Origin: Gammaproteobacteria bacterium
Lineage (GTDB): Bacteria > Pseudomonadota > Gammaproteobacteria > Chromatiales > Chromatiaceae
Assembly: GCA_011390365.1 (NCBI GenBank)
Contig: JAABSM010000011.1
Coordinates: 1 to 64,000, forward strand
DNA: 64,000 nt
Direction: 5' to 3'
This document shows positions 15,995-25,728 of this stretch, piece by piece. The notes beneath the pieces are model-generated. The model saw only the letters and a program-made list of their open reading frames with translations. It made no database searches and had not been told where the DNA came from. Position numbers and translations under genes: made by a program. The first letter of the stretch is position 1. Each line of letters opens with the position of its first letter.

Positions 15995-18900
15995 GCCTTG
16001 TTTTCATCCGCGCCACGGGGTTCGGGTTCGGCCGCCGTCGGCGACCCGCCGGCAAGCTCAACCCGCAGAAGCGCCCCCGGATCGATGGAACGCAGATGCA
16101 GATCCCGCTGCGGAAAGGCGATCTCGATCCCCTCCCGACGAAACGCCTGATCGATGCGCATGTGCAGGTCATGGGTCAGGGAGAGCCGCCGCAAGCGGTC
16201 CTCGACATAGACCCGCACCTCGAAATCGAGGGCCGAATCCCCGAAGCCCAGGAACAGCACGGAGGCCTCAGGGTCCTTCATCACGTCGGGGTGTTCGTCG
16301 ATAATATCCCGCATCAGACGCAGCGCCTTTTCCGTATCCGAGCCATAGGCGATCCCCACCTTGACCACGACCCGGGTAACGCTATCCGTCAGCGACCAGT
16401 TGTTGAGGGTCTCGGTAAGGAAATTCTTGTTGGGGATGATCAGCTCCCGGTTATCCCAATCGGTGACGGTGGTCGCGCGAATGCGAATCCGGGTCACCGA
16501 ACCGGAAAACTCGCCGATGCTGACCCAGTCGCCGATCCGGATCGGGCGCTCGAACAGCAGGATCAGGCCGCTGAAGAAGTTGGCGAAGATCTCCTTCAAC
16601 CCGAAACCCAGGCCGACGCCCATGGCGGCGACCAGCCACTGCACATCCCCCCAGCCGAGGCCGATCAGCACGAAACCGGTGAGCAACCCCGCGGAGACGA
16701 TGACGTAACGACTGATGAGACTGATCGCGTAGCGATTGCCCACCTCCACTTCCAGCGGTTGCAGTACCGCGATCTCGAGCACGCCCGGAAGGTTGTTGGC
16801 GGCGACGAAGGTAATGCCCAATACCAGCAGGGCAAGCATCAGGCTCCACAGGGTCACCCCCTGACCGACAGAGCCCTCGCCGCCAGAGGAGTGTTCCCAG
16901 AGTACGATCTCGTCCAGCCCGCCCAGTGCCGGAATCAGCTCCGACCAGAGCATGGAGAGCACCCCCGCCGCCAGCACAACGACCATCATCCGCAGCATGG
17001 TGCGCGTCTGGCCGTCGATGGTCTCCAGATCGATCTGCTCCTCGACCTCCATGGGCACGCCTTCGAAGATCTCGTTACCCCCCGACTCCTGCTCCTTGGC
17101 GCGACTCTCCAGTATCGCCGCGCGACGCTCCCTGGCGCGGCGCAGGGCCAGCCGACGTTGGGCGATCATCAGGCGTCTTCGCGCCATGCCATGGAGCAGG
17201 CCAATGACCACGATCACCATCAGGGAGTGCGCGATCAACTCGGACAGTTGCAAGGCCCCGTAGTAGTAGCCGAAAAAGGCCAGCAGCGCCAGCCCCAGCG
17301 GTACGCCCAGGGCAAGCAGGCGAGCCAAAGTCAGGCGTCGCCGCCCGGCCAGCCCCTCAAGGACGTTGGGATCGGAATAGAACAGGCGGTGCATCCACCA
17401 CAACACCACGAGATTGGCGATGACGAAGAGGATCCTCGCCGCCATGTTACGATCGACCTCGCCCGGCACCCACTCCAGCATGCCGATCAGAAACACCAGC
17501 GGCAACAGGATGGGGGTGAAGATCCGGAAACTGCGATAGAGCAGATCACAACGTCTTTCGTCCCAGCGGAAATGTTCGCGGGCGATCCCCGCGGGGCGGT
17601 ACAACTCCAGGGCGCCAAGCAGCAGCAACGCGAAAAAGGCGGCCTCGAAGAGCCCGGCCCCCACCGCGGACACCGCCGGATAATCCCCCAGGCCACGCAT
17701 CACCAGGCCGAGGTAGATCAGGGGCACGATCGGCCCCAGCACAATGACGAGCCCGAAGGCCAGCGTCGCCACCGAATAGGTGAAACGATCATGGCGCACC
17801 TTGCCGATATACACGTTCCAGCTCGCCTCCCGCTCACGCATCCAGCCGCGAGAGAGAAATGCCGCCAGCGCCAGCGCCAGCGAGAGGGCGGCGATCAGGG
17901 GATTGCGTATCCACGCCTCCCAGATCACCCCCGCGGCCTCGCCCCAGCCGCCGTCATGGATGACCCAGGTCAGGGGCATATCCACGCTCGCCAGCAGATC
18001 GCCGCTGAGCAGCGCGGAGCCTCGCACCCAAACCATGTTTCGATCGACGAAGTGCCGATATTGCCCGACCGTGTCGATCAGCAATCGGTACTCCAACCGC
18101 AAATCACCCAGGGCCTTCTCATAGCGCCCGTACTCCGACAGCAGCCGTTCGCGCAACTCCGCATCCGTGGCGCGGGCCGCCTTCCAGTGCTCCAGCAGTA
18201 CCTCACGCTCGGCGGGTGGATTGTCGACAAACAGCGTCGCCGCCTCTCGCTCCCCCTTATCCCCCTCGACGGGGTCCAGTGAGACGCTCTCATTTTCGAG
18301 GTGGAAGGCGGCGATACGAACCTCCGAGAGGGTTTCGCGAATCCTCTCCAACTCGCCCTGCAACTGCTCGACCTTGGGGATACGGCGACGTTCGAGGCGC
18401 AGCAGCTGGCCGAGGGATTCATCCAGCCCCAGGATCTCCATCTGGCGGCGAATCCGCTCGCGACCGTCACGCATGCGCTCCACCCGCAGCGAGACCTCTT
18501 CGTGGCGGTGGGTTACCCCCTCGATCTCCTCGGCGAGACGCTTGAGCCGGCGACTGCGTTCGCCGATCGTCTCGAAGATCTCCTGGATCACGGGGTTGCC
18601 CGGCCCGGCGTCGAGCTGACTCGCGACCTTCGCCAGGGTCTCCTCCGCCTCCGCCGCATGCAGCTCATTGATCCGCTCTTGCAGGCGTCGCGTCAACATC
18701 TCCCCGCGCTGCAACTCGGCGGTGGCGGTAGCCGCGTGCAATTCCGCCTCTTCCAGCCGCATCGGATGGCTGAGGCGCTCCAGTTCCAACAGGGTAATCC
18801 GGCTCGCCAGCTCCCGCTTGCGCGCCTGCAACAACAACCGTTTACCCTGGCCGCCGCTCCCATCCGCCAGGGCTTGCAGGCTCTCCTCCACCTCGGCGAG

Positions 18901-19440
18901 CCTCTGCCTTGCTTCGGTCAGCTCCGCCGCCGAGCGATCGGGGCGTAACCGCAGCTTCGCCAGAACCGCCCCCATCTCCTGGGCCTGATTGCGTGTGATC
19001 CGGTAGTCCGCCTGCTCCCGATCCAGCTCCTTGGTCAAGGCGTCAAGGGTCGCTCGCTTCGGCAAGGGAGGGAGTTCGGCGGCCGCCTTCTCGCTGCGCT
19101 CCCGCAGCACCTTCAGGCGATCCCGCCACTGCGACTCGCCGGCGATGATATTGCGATAAAGCTGCGCCTTGGCCTCCTGCTCCCTGGCCTTTTCAACGAC
19201 CTTGATCGCCTCTCGATAACCCTCCAGCAACGCCTCGGACTCGGGCGTCCCCTGCTCCGCCAGGCGCGCTGCATCACTCTCCAGCATCTCCAGGGTGATC
19301 CCTTCGTTCAGCGTCCCTCCTTCGGCCTCGGCCTGCTGGGCGTGTAGCGATACCGAGAACAACAGGGCGAGGATGCTCGCCATTGCCACTGCCAGCGAGC
19401 CTATCCGTAACAGACGGGGGTTTGGTGCCATATTTCGCAA
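15991..19440 (-). CDS. Large mechanosensitive channel of the MscK/KefA type
   Basis: The product is 1149 aa, the size of MscK/YjeP-like channels rather than MscS (about 290). A signal-like N-terminus ends near AQQAEA. A long coiled-coil periplasmic region (to about 480) precedes about eight to eleven membrane helices. The C-terminal MscS core contains the Gly/Ala-rich pore helix VAAMGVGLGFGLKEIFANF and the beta domain with RPIRIGDWVSIG. It releases solutes under membrane tension in the inner membrane. Its stop overlaps the start of a hybrid kinase by 4 nt. MscK-type channels are sensitive to ionic conditions; that property is not testable here. Confidence 0.92.
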   Translation of the reverse strand: MRNMAPNPRLLRIGSLAVAMASILALLFSVSLHAQQAEAEGGTLNEGITLEMLESDAARLAEQGTPESEALLEGYREAIKVVEKAREQEAKAQLYRNIIAGESQWRDRLKVLRERSEKAAAELPPLPKRATLDALTKELDREQADYRITRNQAQEMGAVLAKLRLRPDRSAAELTEARQRLAEVEESLQALADGSGGQGKRLLLQARKRELASRITLLELERLSHPMRLEEAELHAATATAELQRGEMLTRRLQERINELHAAEAEETLAKVASQLDAGPGNPVIQEIFETIGERSRRLKRLAEEIEGVTHRHEEVSLRVERMRDGRERIRRQMEILGLDESLGQLLRLERRRIPKVEQLQGELERIRETLSEVRIAAFHLENESVSLDPVEGDKGEREAATLFVDNPPAEREVLLEHWKAARATDAELRERLLSEYGRYEKALGDLRLEYRLLIDTVGQYRHFVDRNMVWVRGSALLSGDLLASVDMPLTWVIHDGGWGEAAGVIWEAWIRNPLIAALSLALALAAFLSRGWMREREASWNVYIGKVRHDRFTYSVATLAFGLVIVLGPIVPLIYLGLVMRGLGDYPAVSAVGAGLFEAAFFALLLLGALELYRPAGIAREHFRWDERRCDLLYRSFRIFTPILLPLVFLIGMLEWVPGEVDRNMAARILFVIANLVVLWWMHRLFYSDPNVLEGLAGRRRLTLARLLALGVPLGLALLAFFGYYYGALQLSELIAHSLMVIVVIGLLHGMARRRLMIAQRRLALRRARERRAAILESRAKEQESGGNEIFEGVPMEVEEQIDLETIDGQTRTMLRMMVVVLAAGVLSMLWSELIPALGGLDEIVLWEHSSGGEGSVGQGVTLWSLMLALLVLGITFVAANNLPGVLEIAVLQPLEVEVGNRYAISLISRYVIVSAGLLTGFVLIGLGWGDVQWLVAAMGVGLGFGLKEIFANFFSGLILLFERPIRIGDWVSIGEFSGSVTRIRIRATTVTDWDNRELIIPNKNFLTETLNNWSLTDSVTRVVVKVGIAYGSDTEKALRLMRDIIDEHPDVMKDPEASVLFLGFGDSALDFEVRVYVEDRLRRLSLTHDLHMRIDQAFRREGIEIAFPQRDLHLRSIDPGALLRVELAGGSPTAAEPEPRGADENKA

Positions 19441-19829
19441 AAGTTATCGCTCTTCGATGGATTTGATCCTGGCCCGCTGGATGCGCCCGGCCCAGTCACC
19501 CGAGCCCTTGCCCGCACCCGCCGGGCAACGCGGGGGTGAAGGGTACAACAAAAACCAAAAGGATGGGGGAGAAAGGCCGGCACGGTGAGACGCAGGCCCC
19601 ATTCGCGAGGCCCCAGCGGCTCCACCGGGGGGAGGCGACAGACGCCACGGGGAGGGCTTTCGTTGAAAAGAACTGGCGAGCAGGCGCGCGGCACGAATAA
19701 AACACCCCAAAACCACACACCCATGGAGGCTCTAGCAAGCCATGCAAAGGGTTGCATAGCGGGGCTACACGACCCCTTGCGCACCGCCGCTGGCGCAGCG
19801 AGTGGGGAGGTTTTGCTTTCCCCCGGCCC
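19441..19829. other. 390-bp gap open in all three minus-strand frames; no gene assigned
   Basis: Three overlapping minus-strand frames run without stops through 19496-19716, and none resembles a known family. Their translations are Pro/Arg/Ser-rich and look like artefacts of base composition or of a dispersed repeat. A short palindrome ATGCAA-AGGG-TTGCAT lies at 19741-19756. The gap must contain the promoter of the MscK-like gene and any terminator of the DUF4124 gene. Confidence 0.5.
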
Positions 19830-20420
19830 TTACTCGTCGTCGCCGTTTTCGCCGTTAACAAAGATGGGGCTGGGCACGATGCCTTCCTTGATACCTTGCT
19901 CACTCATGCGAAACTGGTTGCCGTTGCGGCACTCGACGGTGATGTAGATATTATCGATTTTGCTCCATTCCCGATCAAGCCCGCTACGGGTAACCTGATC
20001 ACAGCGCTGGCTGTTGAGCACCAGGGGCACCGCCTTGTAGCGAAAGTCCTCGACCTCGATCATGCGGTCGAAGTACTCCTCGACCAGTTCCGGATAGGCC
20101 TCCTGGGTATAGTGGGGCCAGGCGTTCTCATCCAGCACCCGGTGGTATTGGCGGGCGAAGACATCCTTCTTCTTGCGCACCTCCACCAGCGTGGCGTTTC
20201 GCTCACGCAGCTCCATGGCGCGCATCTCCAGCGCCTCTCGCTTGCGGCGCTCCACCGCCTCCTGGTATTCCTGCTCCTTCTCCATGTCGACCCCCTCGTC
20301 CCGAGCGCCGCAGGGGGCGTCGCTGAACGAGATGGAGCCATCGGGGTTCTTGCATTTGTAGATCGCGTTTGCCGGGGCGCACAGCGCGAATAGAACCATC
20401 ACAACAAAAAATTTTTTCAT
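19830..20420 (-). CDS. Exported DUF4124-domain protein
   Basis: The product is 196 aa from the ATG at 20420 (MKKFFVVMVLFALCAPANA); a start four codons upstream is also possible. A cleavable signal peptide is followed by IYKCKNPDGSISFSDAPCG, the short DUF4124 domain common in gammaproteobacterial periplasmic proteins. A charged coiled-coil-like segment (about 50-90) and an uncharacterised C-terminal domain follow. The function is unknown. It is a single gene, divergent from the glycosyltransferase. Confidence 0.8.
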   Translation of the reverse strand: MKKFFVVMVLFALCAPANAIYKCKNPDGSISFSDAPCGARDEGVDMEKEQEYQEAVERRKREALEMRAMELRERNATLVEVRKKKDVFARQYHRVLDENAWPHYTQEAYPELVEEYFDRMIEVEDFRYKAVPLVLNSQRCDQVTRSGLDREWSKIDNIYITVECRNGNQFRMSEQGIKEGIVPSPIFVNGENGDDE

Positions 20421-20591
20421 CGATACCACCAAGCCTGTCGAATTCTTTTATACTGAGGTTACCATACGGAGAGGAAAAACCAAGCCTCCATCACACCGTG
20501 GATTAGATCGAGTCTCCGCTACGCCATCTGACCATAGAGGCCCATCCTGCCGCAATGATTTAAGTTACCCGGATTTTCTGATTTAAACGCG

Positions 20592-21743
20592 ATGCAAAAG
20601 CGAAAACGAATAGTGGTTATTACCCGCAACCTTCCCCCGCTTGTCGGTGGTATGGAGAGGCTGATCTGGCATTGTATTGAGGCACTGCGGAACAACGCGG
20701 ATATTCATGTTATTGGACCTGTCGGCTGCGGCCACTGGCTGCCCAAGGAGATCACCACCAGCGAGATACCGATCCGCCCGTTACCACTCTTTTTGGCGGC
20801 GGCGGCATGGACATCGATACGAGTGGCCTATCAGGTCAAGCCGGAGATCCTGTTCGCCGGCTCTGGACTAACCGCCCCCTTCGCCTTGCTTGGCAGGGTG
20901 CTCCGCGGCGGTAAAGCCATCGTCTATTTGCATGGTTTTGACGTTGAAGCCAACAATTGGCTTTACCAGCAAATCTGGGTAAAACTTTTTCGAAGACTGG
21001 ATCGCATTATCGTGAACAGTAGCTTCACGCGGGCTCTCGCTTCTCGTGCGGGAGTTCCCGCCGACAAATTGACAACCATCCACCCAGGCGTCTCGTTACC
21101 CGATTTCACTCATCGGGGCGCATCCCGTCAAGCCTTCCGACAACGCTACGATCTCGGCGACTCACCAACCTTGCTCTACATCGGGAGGATTACCGCAAGA
21201 AAGGGCCTTGCCCCCTTCGTACGGCACATCCTGCCCAAGATCCTGTCCTCTCAGCCCGACGCCAGGCTTGTCGTAATCGGTAGCGAGCCACATCTGGCGG
21301 CACACAGGCAAGAGGCGCAAATGCCACTCATCAGGGAAAGCCTGCGAACCATCAACGCCGAGGCGTCGGTGATATTCCTGGGCGAGAGAGCCCTGGATGA
21401 CCCCGTGATCGGCGAAGCACTATTCGCGGCAGACGCGCATATTTTCCCAGTACAACAAAAAGATCACGACAACGAAGGGTTCGGGATGGTAGCGATAGAG
21501 GCCGCCGCCCATGGCTTACCAACCGTCGCCTTCTCCGCTGGCGGGGTCATGGATGCGGTGAGCGACGGGGTATCTGGACGCTTGGTCAACCCAGGAGACT
21601 ACCCGCAATTCGCTGAAGCCTTGATCGACTATATGACGCGCCGTGATCCGAAAACACCAGAACAGTGCCGGCGGTTCGCCTCTCAGTTCGCGTGGCCGAG
21701 GTTTGACGCGCGGATATCCCAACTAATTCGGGATGCGACCTGA
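20592..21743 (+). CDS. GT4-family glycosyltransferase
   Basis: The product is 383 aa in a GT-B fold: an N-terminal acceptor half starting with the typical NLPPLVGGMERL loop, and a C-terminal nucleotide-sugar half. The retaining-enzyme signature is present as NEGFGMVAIEAAAHGLP followed by AFSAGG. It probably adds a sugar to a cell-surface lipid or polysaccharide. The donor and acceptor cannot be told. It is a single gene without other polysaccharide genes nearby. The AT content at its start is a little higher than in neighbouring genes. Confidence 0.88.
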   Translation: MQKRKRIVVITRNLPPLVGGMERLIWHCIEALRNNADIHVIGPVGCGHWLPKEITTSEIPIRPLPLFLAAAAWTSIRVAYQVKPEILFAGSGLTAPFALLGRVLRGGKAIVYLHGFDVEANNWLYQQIWVKLFRRLDRIIVNSSFTRALASRAGVPADKLTTIHPGVSLPDFTHRGASRQAFRQRYDLGDSPTLLYIGRITARKGLAPFVRHILPKILSSQPDARLVVIGSEPHLAAHRQEAQMPLIRESLRTINAEASVIFLGERALDDPVIGEALFAADAHIFPVQQKDHDNEGFGMVAIEAAAHGLPTVAFSAGGVMDAVSDGVSGRLVNPGDYPQFAEALIDYMTRRDPKTPEQCRRFASQFAWPRFDARISQLIRDAT

Positions 21744-21897
21744 ATGCCAAGGCATCACGAATCCGAAGACCGCGCTCAGCCTTGGGGAAACAACCCATCA
21801 AGGTCATCTAGGCCTCGGGGCCGGACTACATATGCTCGCCGCCGCCCGCCTAACGGTCATGGCGCGATTCGCCACCCCGGAACATGAACCGGCCGAA

Positions 21898-21928
21898 GGA
21901 GTGGCAGTCCTTCAAGGAGCGCCACTCC
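21898..21928. terminator. Hairpin between convergent glycosyltransferase and iscX
   Basis: GGAGTGGC (21898-21905) and GCCACTCC (21921-21928) form an 8-bp perfect stem. It lies in the gap where the plus-strand glycosyltransferase and the minus-strand isc transcript meet. No clear T-tract follows. Confidence 0.4.
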
Positions 21929-21980
21929 CCGATAGATTCACGGTAAAGGCTTGACCTCCGATGTTCCCGGGAGGTTTCTA

Positions 21981-22181
21981 CTATTCCCGCTCTTCGATCC
22001 ATGCCATCTGCACCGCTTCCAGGATCTTCTCGCCGGAGTGGCCGGGGTCATCGTCGAACTCGGGCAGGTCGATGATCCAGTTGCGCAGGTCGACGAAGTT
22101 GATGTGGGTGGGGTCCGCCTCAGGGTGGGCCTCGTCAAGCTGGATGGCGATCTCCAGGGTGTCGGTCCACTTCAGACTCAT
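21981..22181 (-). CDS. iscX: Fe-S cluster assembly protein IscX
   Basis: The product is 66 aa, the normal IscX length, beginning MSLKWTDTLEIAIQLDEAHP and containing INFVDLRNWI, both family signatures. This small acidic protein binds IscS and modulates cysteine desulfuration and iron delivery. It is the last gene of the isc cluster, with its start overlapping the fdx stop by 1 nt. Confidence 0.96.
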   Translation of the reverse strand: MSLKWTDTLEIAIQLDEAHPEADPTHINFVDLRNWIIDLPEFDDDPGHSGEKILEAVQMAWIEERE

Positions 22182-22519
22182 CAGTGATTCTCCGATACCA
22201 TATTGATGGTGTATTTGGGGATCTCGACCACCAGATCCTCATCCTCGACCCTGGCCTGGCAACTCAGGCGGGATTCGGGCTCCAGGCCCCAGGCCTTGTC
22301 GAGGAGATCCTCCTCGTCGTCAGAGGCCTCTTCCAGGGAGTCGAAGCCCTCACGCACGATGACGTGGCAGGTAGTACAGGCGCAGGACATCTCGCAGGCG
22401 TGTTCGATCTCGATATCGTTGGCCAGCGCCGCCTCGCAAATCGTGACGCCCCTTTCGGCCTCGATCACGGCCCCTTCGGGACAGATCTCTTCATGGGGAA
22501 GGAAGATGATTTGCGGCAT
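22181..22519 (-). CDS. fdx: ISC-type [2Fe-2S] ferredoxin
   Basis: The product is 112 aa, the adrenodoxin-type ferredoxin of the ISC system. The cluster ligands are Cys42, Cys48 and Cys51 in CEMSCACTTC, and a fourth Cys near residue 87 in RLSCQA. It supplies electrons for cluster assembly on IscU. It sits 1 nt downstream of hscA and overlaps iscX. Confidence 0.97.
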   Translation of the reverse strand: MPQIIFLPHEEICPEGAVIEAERGVTICEAALANDIEIEHACEMSCACTTCHVIVREGFDSLEEASDDEEDLLDKAWGLEPESRLSCQARVEDEDLVVEIPKYTINMVSENH

Positions 22520-22520
22520 G

Positions 22521-24392
22521 TTATTCGAACTCGCTCAGTTGGTGACCGGACATCGCCTTGCGCACGCTGGCGTTCATGCGGCGCTCGACATAGAACTCGC
22601 AATGTTTCTCCAGCGCCTCGATGGCCCTTCTGATCGCCACATGGTTGCCAGCGGCGGCGATTTCAATCAGTTTCTCCAGCTCCGCTTCGACGCCCTCTCT
22701 CTCATCGGCGGAGAGGAGCTGATCGCTGTCCGCCGCCAGGGCGGCGCGCAGCGACTCGATCACCCGCTGCGCCTCCACCTGCTCCTCGCGCAGACGCCTC
22801 GCCTCCAGATCATCCTGGGCGTGGGCGGCGGACTCCTTGAGCATATCGGCGATCTCGCCATCGGTGAGCCCATAGGAGGGCTTGACCTCGACACCGGCCT
22901 TGACGCCGGTGGTCTCCTCCAAGGCCTCGACGTTGAGCAAGCCATCCGCGTCCACCGAGAAGGTGACTCGAATACGCGCCGCGCCGGCGACCATCGCCGG
23001 AAAACCTCGCAACTCGAAGCGGGCCAGCGAGCGACAATCGGAGACCAGCTCCCGCTCCCCCTGCAATACGTGGATCGCCATCGCGCTCTGACCATCCTTG
23101 AAGGTGGTGAACTCCTGGGCGCGGGCGACCGGGATAGTGGTGTTGCGGGGAATGATCTTCTCGACCAGCCCGCCCATGGTCTCGATCCCCAGGGAGAGGG
23201 GGTTGACGTCGAGCAGCAGCATCTCCTCATCCGGCTTGTTGCCGGCCAGGATATCCGCTTGCAGCGCCGCGCCTACCGCCACCACTCGATCGGGATCGAT
23301 ACTGACCAGCGGCTGGGTGACGAAAAACTCCCCCACCAACCGCCGCACCAACGGCACCCGGGTGGAACCGCCGACCATCACCACATCACGAACCTCGTCG
23401 GCACGCACGCCAGCGTCGCGCAGCGCACGACGGCAGGGGGCCAGGGTCTTGCGTACCAACGGCTCTATGAGCGATTCGAAGGTTTCCAGGGCCAACTCTC
23501 CCCGCCAGCGTCGGCCCTCGCCCAGTTCCACATCCAGCGCGACTGATTCCGCCTCGCTGAGGGCCTCCTTGGCGGCGCAGGCGTCGCGCATCAGGCGACG
23601 CTGAAGCCCCTGGTCCGCATCCTCGGCGATCCCCGCCTGCTCCATGATCCAGCGCGCCACGGCGCGATCGAGGTCGTCGCCGCCGAGGGCGGAGTCGCCG
23701 CCGGTGGAGAGCACCTCGAAGACGCCGCGATTGAGGCGCAGAATGGAGATATCGAAGGTCCCGCCGCCCAGGTCATAGATGGCGTGAAGCCCGTCGGAGC
23801 CAGTGTCCAGGCCGTAGGCCACCGCCGCCGCGGTGGGTTCGTTGAGCAGCCGCAGTACCTTCAGACCGGCCAGCGTGGCGGCATCCTTGGTGGCTTGCCG
23901 TTGCGCCTCGTCGAAATAGGCGGGGACGGTGATCACCACCCCCTCCAGGTCGCCGCCCAGGGTCTGCTCGGCGCGCCGCGCCAGGGTACGCAGGATCTCC
24001 GCGGAGACCTCCACCGGGCTGACATCGCCAACCCGGGTGTGGATGCGCGGCACCGCGTGCTCGCCGGTCAGAAACTGGTAGGGCAGACGCGAGCCGAGCA
24101 GCGAGAGATCCGCCACGCCCCTCCCCATCAGCCGCTTGATGGAACTGATGGTATTGAGAGGGTCGTCGGCGGCGGCTCGCTTCGCCGCGTGACCCACGAC
24201 CACACCGGCTTCGGTGTAACGCACCACCGACGGCAGCATATGTCGTCCCTGCTCGTCGGGCAGGGTCTCCGCCGTTCCGCTACGCACCGAGGCAACCAGG
24301 GAGTTGGTGGTGCCAAGGTCGATACCCGCCGCCAGGCGGTGCTGATGGGGCGCCGCGGACTGGCCCGGCTCCGAGAGTTGAAGTAATGCCAT
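22521..24392 (-). CDS. hscA: Hsp70-type chaperone HscA for Fe-S transfer
   Basis: The product is 623 aa, an Hsp70 with ATPase motifs [19 protein letters not shown] and GGSTRVP and a substrate-binding domain after [14 protein letters not shown]. It binds the LPPVK loop of IscU and, with HscB, drives cluster release to target proteins. It is part of the isc cluster, 11 bp after hscB. Confidence 0.98.
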   Translation of the reverse strand: MALLQLSEPGQSAAPHQHRLAAGIDLGTTNSLVASVRSGTAETLPDEQGRHMLPSVVRYTEAGVVVGHAAKRAAADDPLNTISSIKRLMGRGVADLSLLGSRLPYQFLTGEHAVPRIHTRVGDVSPVEVSAEILRTLARRAEQTLGGDLEGVVITVPAYFDEAQRQATKDAATLAGLKVLRLLNEPTAAAVAYGLDTGSDGLHAIYDLGGGTFDISILRLNRGVFEVLSTGGDSALGGDDLDRAVARWIMEQAGIAEDADQGLQRRLMRDACAAKEALSEAESVALDVELGEGRRWRGELALETFESLIEPLVRKTLAPCRRALRDAGVRADEVRDVVMVGGSTRVPLVRRLVGEFFVTQPLVSIDPDRVVAVGAALQADILAGNKPDEEMLLLDVNPLSLGIETMGGLVEKIIPRNTTIPVARAQEFTTFKDGQSAMAIHVLQGERELVSDCRSLARFELRGFPAMVAGAARIRVTFSVDADGLLNVEALEETTGVKAGVEVKPSYGLTDGEIADMLKESAAHAQDDLEARRLREEQVEAQRVIESLRAALAADSDQLLSADEREGVEAELEKLIEIAAAGNHVAIRRAIEALEKHCEFYVERRMNASVRKAMSGHQLSEFE

Positions 24393-24403
24393 AATTCAGG
24401 GGG

Positions 24404-24946
24404 TCACATTATGTCGTCGAGTTCGGCTTCCAGGTTTTCAGCATCCTGTTGAAGCTTCTTGAGGAACTGCATCTTGCCGAGGATCTCCGCCGCCTCGACC
24501 AAGCCCTTTTCACCGCCCTCCTCCAGCGCCAACGCCATCCCCGCCATCAAGCCATTGATGCGCTTGTTGATGCCGGTCATGATGTTGCTGATGGCGGTAT
24601 AGGGCTCGGGCTGGTTGCGAGCCTCCGCCAACTCCTCGCGCAGCTCCATCTGCTCCATCAGGAAGCTGGGATCATGGTTACTGGCCGCCTGATCCGGATC
24701 GCCACCGAGCAACTCGATGAGGTACTTGCCGCGGGCGACCGGATCGCGCAGGGTTTCATAGGCCTCATTGACCAGCGTCGAGCCCTGCATCGACAGACGA
24801 CGTTGCTGCTCGGAAGCGCCGGCGAAGCGGTCCGGATGGACCACCCGCTGAAGCTCCCGATATCGGGCGGAGAGCTTTCCGGCATCGACGGCGTAGTCCG
24901 TATCCAGCCCGAACAACTCGAAGTAGTTCTTGGCGAAATCGATCAT
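24404..24946 (-). CDS. hscB: J-domain co-chaperone HscB
   Basis: The product is 180 aa. An N-terminal J domain has the HPD motif at 37-39 (RVVHPDRF), and a C-terminal helical domain binds IscU. It stimulates the HscA ATPase during iron-sulfur transfer. The start overlaps the iscA stop by 1 nt. Confidence 0.97.
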   Translation of the reverse strand: MIDFAKNYFELFGLDTDYAVDAGKLSARYRELQRVVHPDRFAGASEQQRRLSMQGSTLVNEAYETLRDPVARGKYLIELLGGDPDQAASNHDPSFLMEQMELREELAEARNQPEPYTAISNIMTGINKRINGLMAGMALALEEGGEKGLVEAAEILGKMQFLKKLQQDAENLEAELDDIM

Positions 24947-25269
24947 CAGACGGTGAAGCTTTCACCGCAGCCGCAGCTGGCCTGGGCATTGGGGTTATTG
25001 AACTTGAAACCCTCGTTCAACCCTTCCTTGCCGTAGTCCACCTCGGTACCGTCCAGATAAACCAGGCTCTTGGCGTCGATCAGCATCTTTACGCCGCGAT
25101 CCTCGAACACCGTGTCATCCTCGCCCACCTCGTCAGCGAATTCGAGCACGTAGGCCATGCCGGAACAGCCCGATGTCTTGACGCCAAGGCGGATACCCAC
25201 CCCACTGCCGCGATTTTCGATAAAGGTCCTGACGCGATTGGCCGCGTCTTCGGTCAGCGTGATCGCCAT
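24946..25269 (-). CDS. iscA: A-type Fe-S carrier IscA
   Basis: The product is 107 aa with the three conserved cysteines of A-type carriers: Cys35 (TSGCSGMAY) and Cys99/Cys101 (SCGCGESF). It accepts and delivers Fe-S clusters or iron. It lies 11 bp downstream of iscU. Confidence 0.97.
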   Translation of the reverse strand: MAITLTEDAANRVRTFIENRGSGVGIRLGVKTSGCSGMAYVLEFADEVGEDDTVFEDRGVKMLIDAKSLVYLDGTEVDYGKEGLNEGFKFNNPNAQASCGCGESFTV

Positions 25270-25280
25270 GATCTCTCCCG

Positions 25281-25664
25281 TCAGCCGTTCTGTTTGTCGG
25301 AATAGTCCTTGATGGCCGCCTTGATGGCGTCCTCGGCCAGCACCGAACAGTGCACCTTGACCGGCGGCAGCGCCAGCTCCTCGGCGATCTGGGAGTTCTT
25401 GATCTGCTGCGCCTCTTCAAGGGTCTTGCCCTTGACCCACTCGGTGAGCAGGCTGCTGGAGGCGATCGCCGAGCCGCAGCCGTAGGTCTTGAACTTGGCG
25501 TCCTCGATCACGCCGTCGTCACTGACCCGAATCTGAAGGCGCATCACGTCGCCGCAGGCGGGTGCGCCCACCATGCCGGTGCCGACGTTGCTCGCATCCT
25601 TGTCCATATTACCCACATTGCGGGGATTTTCGTAGTGATCCAGAACCTTGTCGCTGTATGCCAT
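25281..25664 (-). CDS. iscU: Fe-S cluster scaffold IscU
   Basis: The product is 127 aa. Cluster ligands Cys37, Cys63 and Cys106, with Asp39 and His105, are all present, and the HscA recognition loop reads LPPVK (99-103). It is the scaffold on which IscS sulfur and iron are assembled. It lies 64 bp downstream of iscS. Confidence 0.98.
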   Translation of the reverse strand: MAYSDKVLDHYENPRNVGNMDKDASNVGTGMVGAPACGDVMRLQIRVSDDGVIEDAKFKTYGCGSAIASSSLLTEWVKGKTLEEAQQIKNSQIAEELALPPVKVHCSVLAEDAIKAAIKDYSDKQNG

Positions 25665-25728
25665 GATCGTGATCTCCGATTCGAAGAGCCTTAGGCTCTA
25701 CCAGATACTTCCAAAGTGAGATACGCCC

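Noticed and set aside
13823-18282. Two plus-strand frames of about 775 aa opposite the hybrid kinase and the MscK-like gene
   Set aside because: They are Gln/His/Pro-rich reverse-strand translations of clearly coding sequence, with no RBS or motifs.
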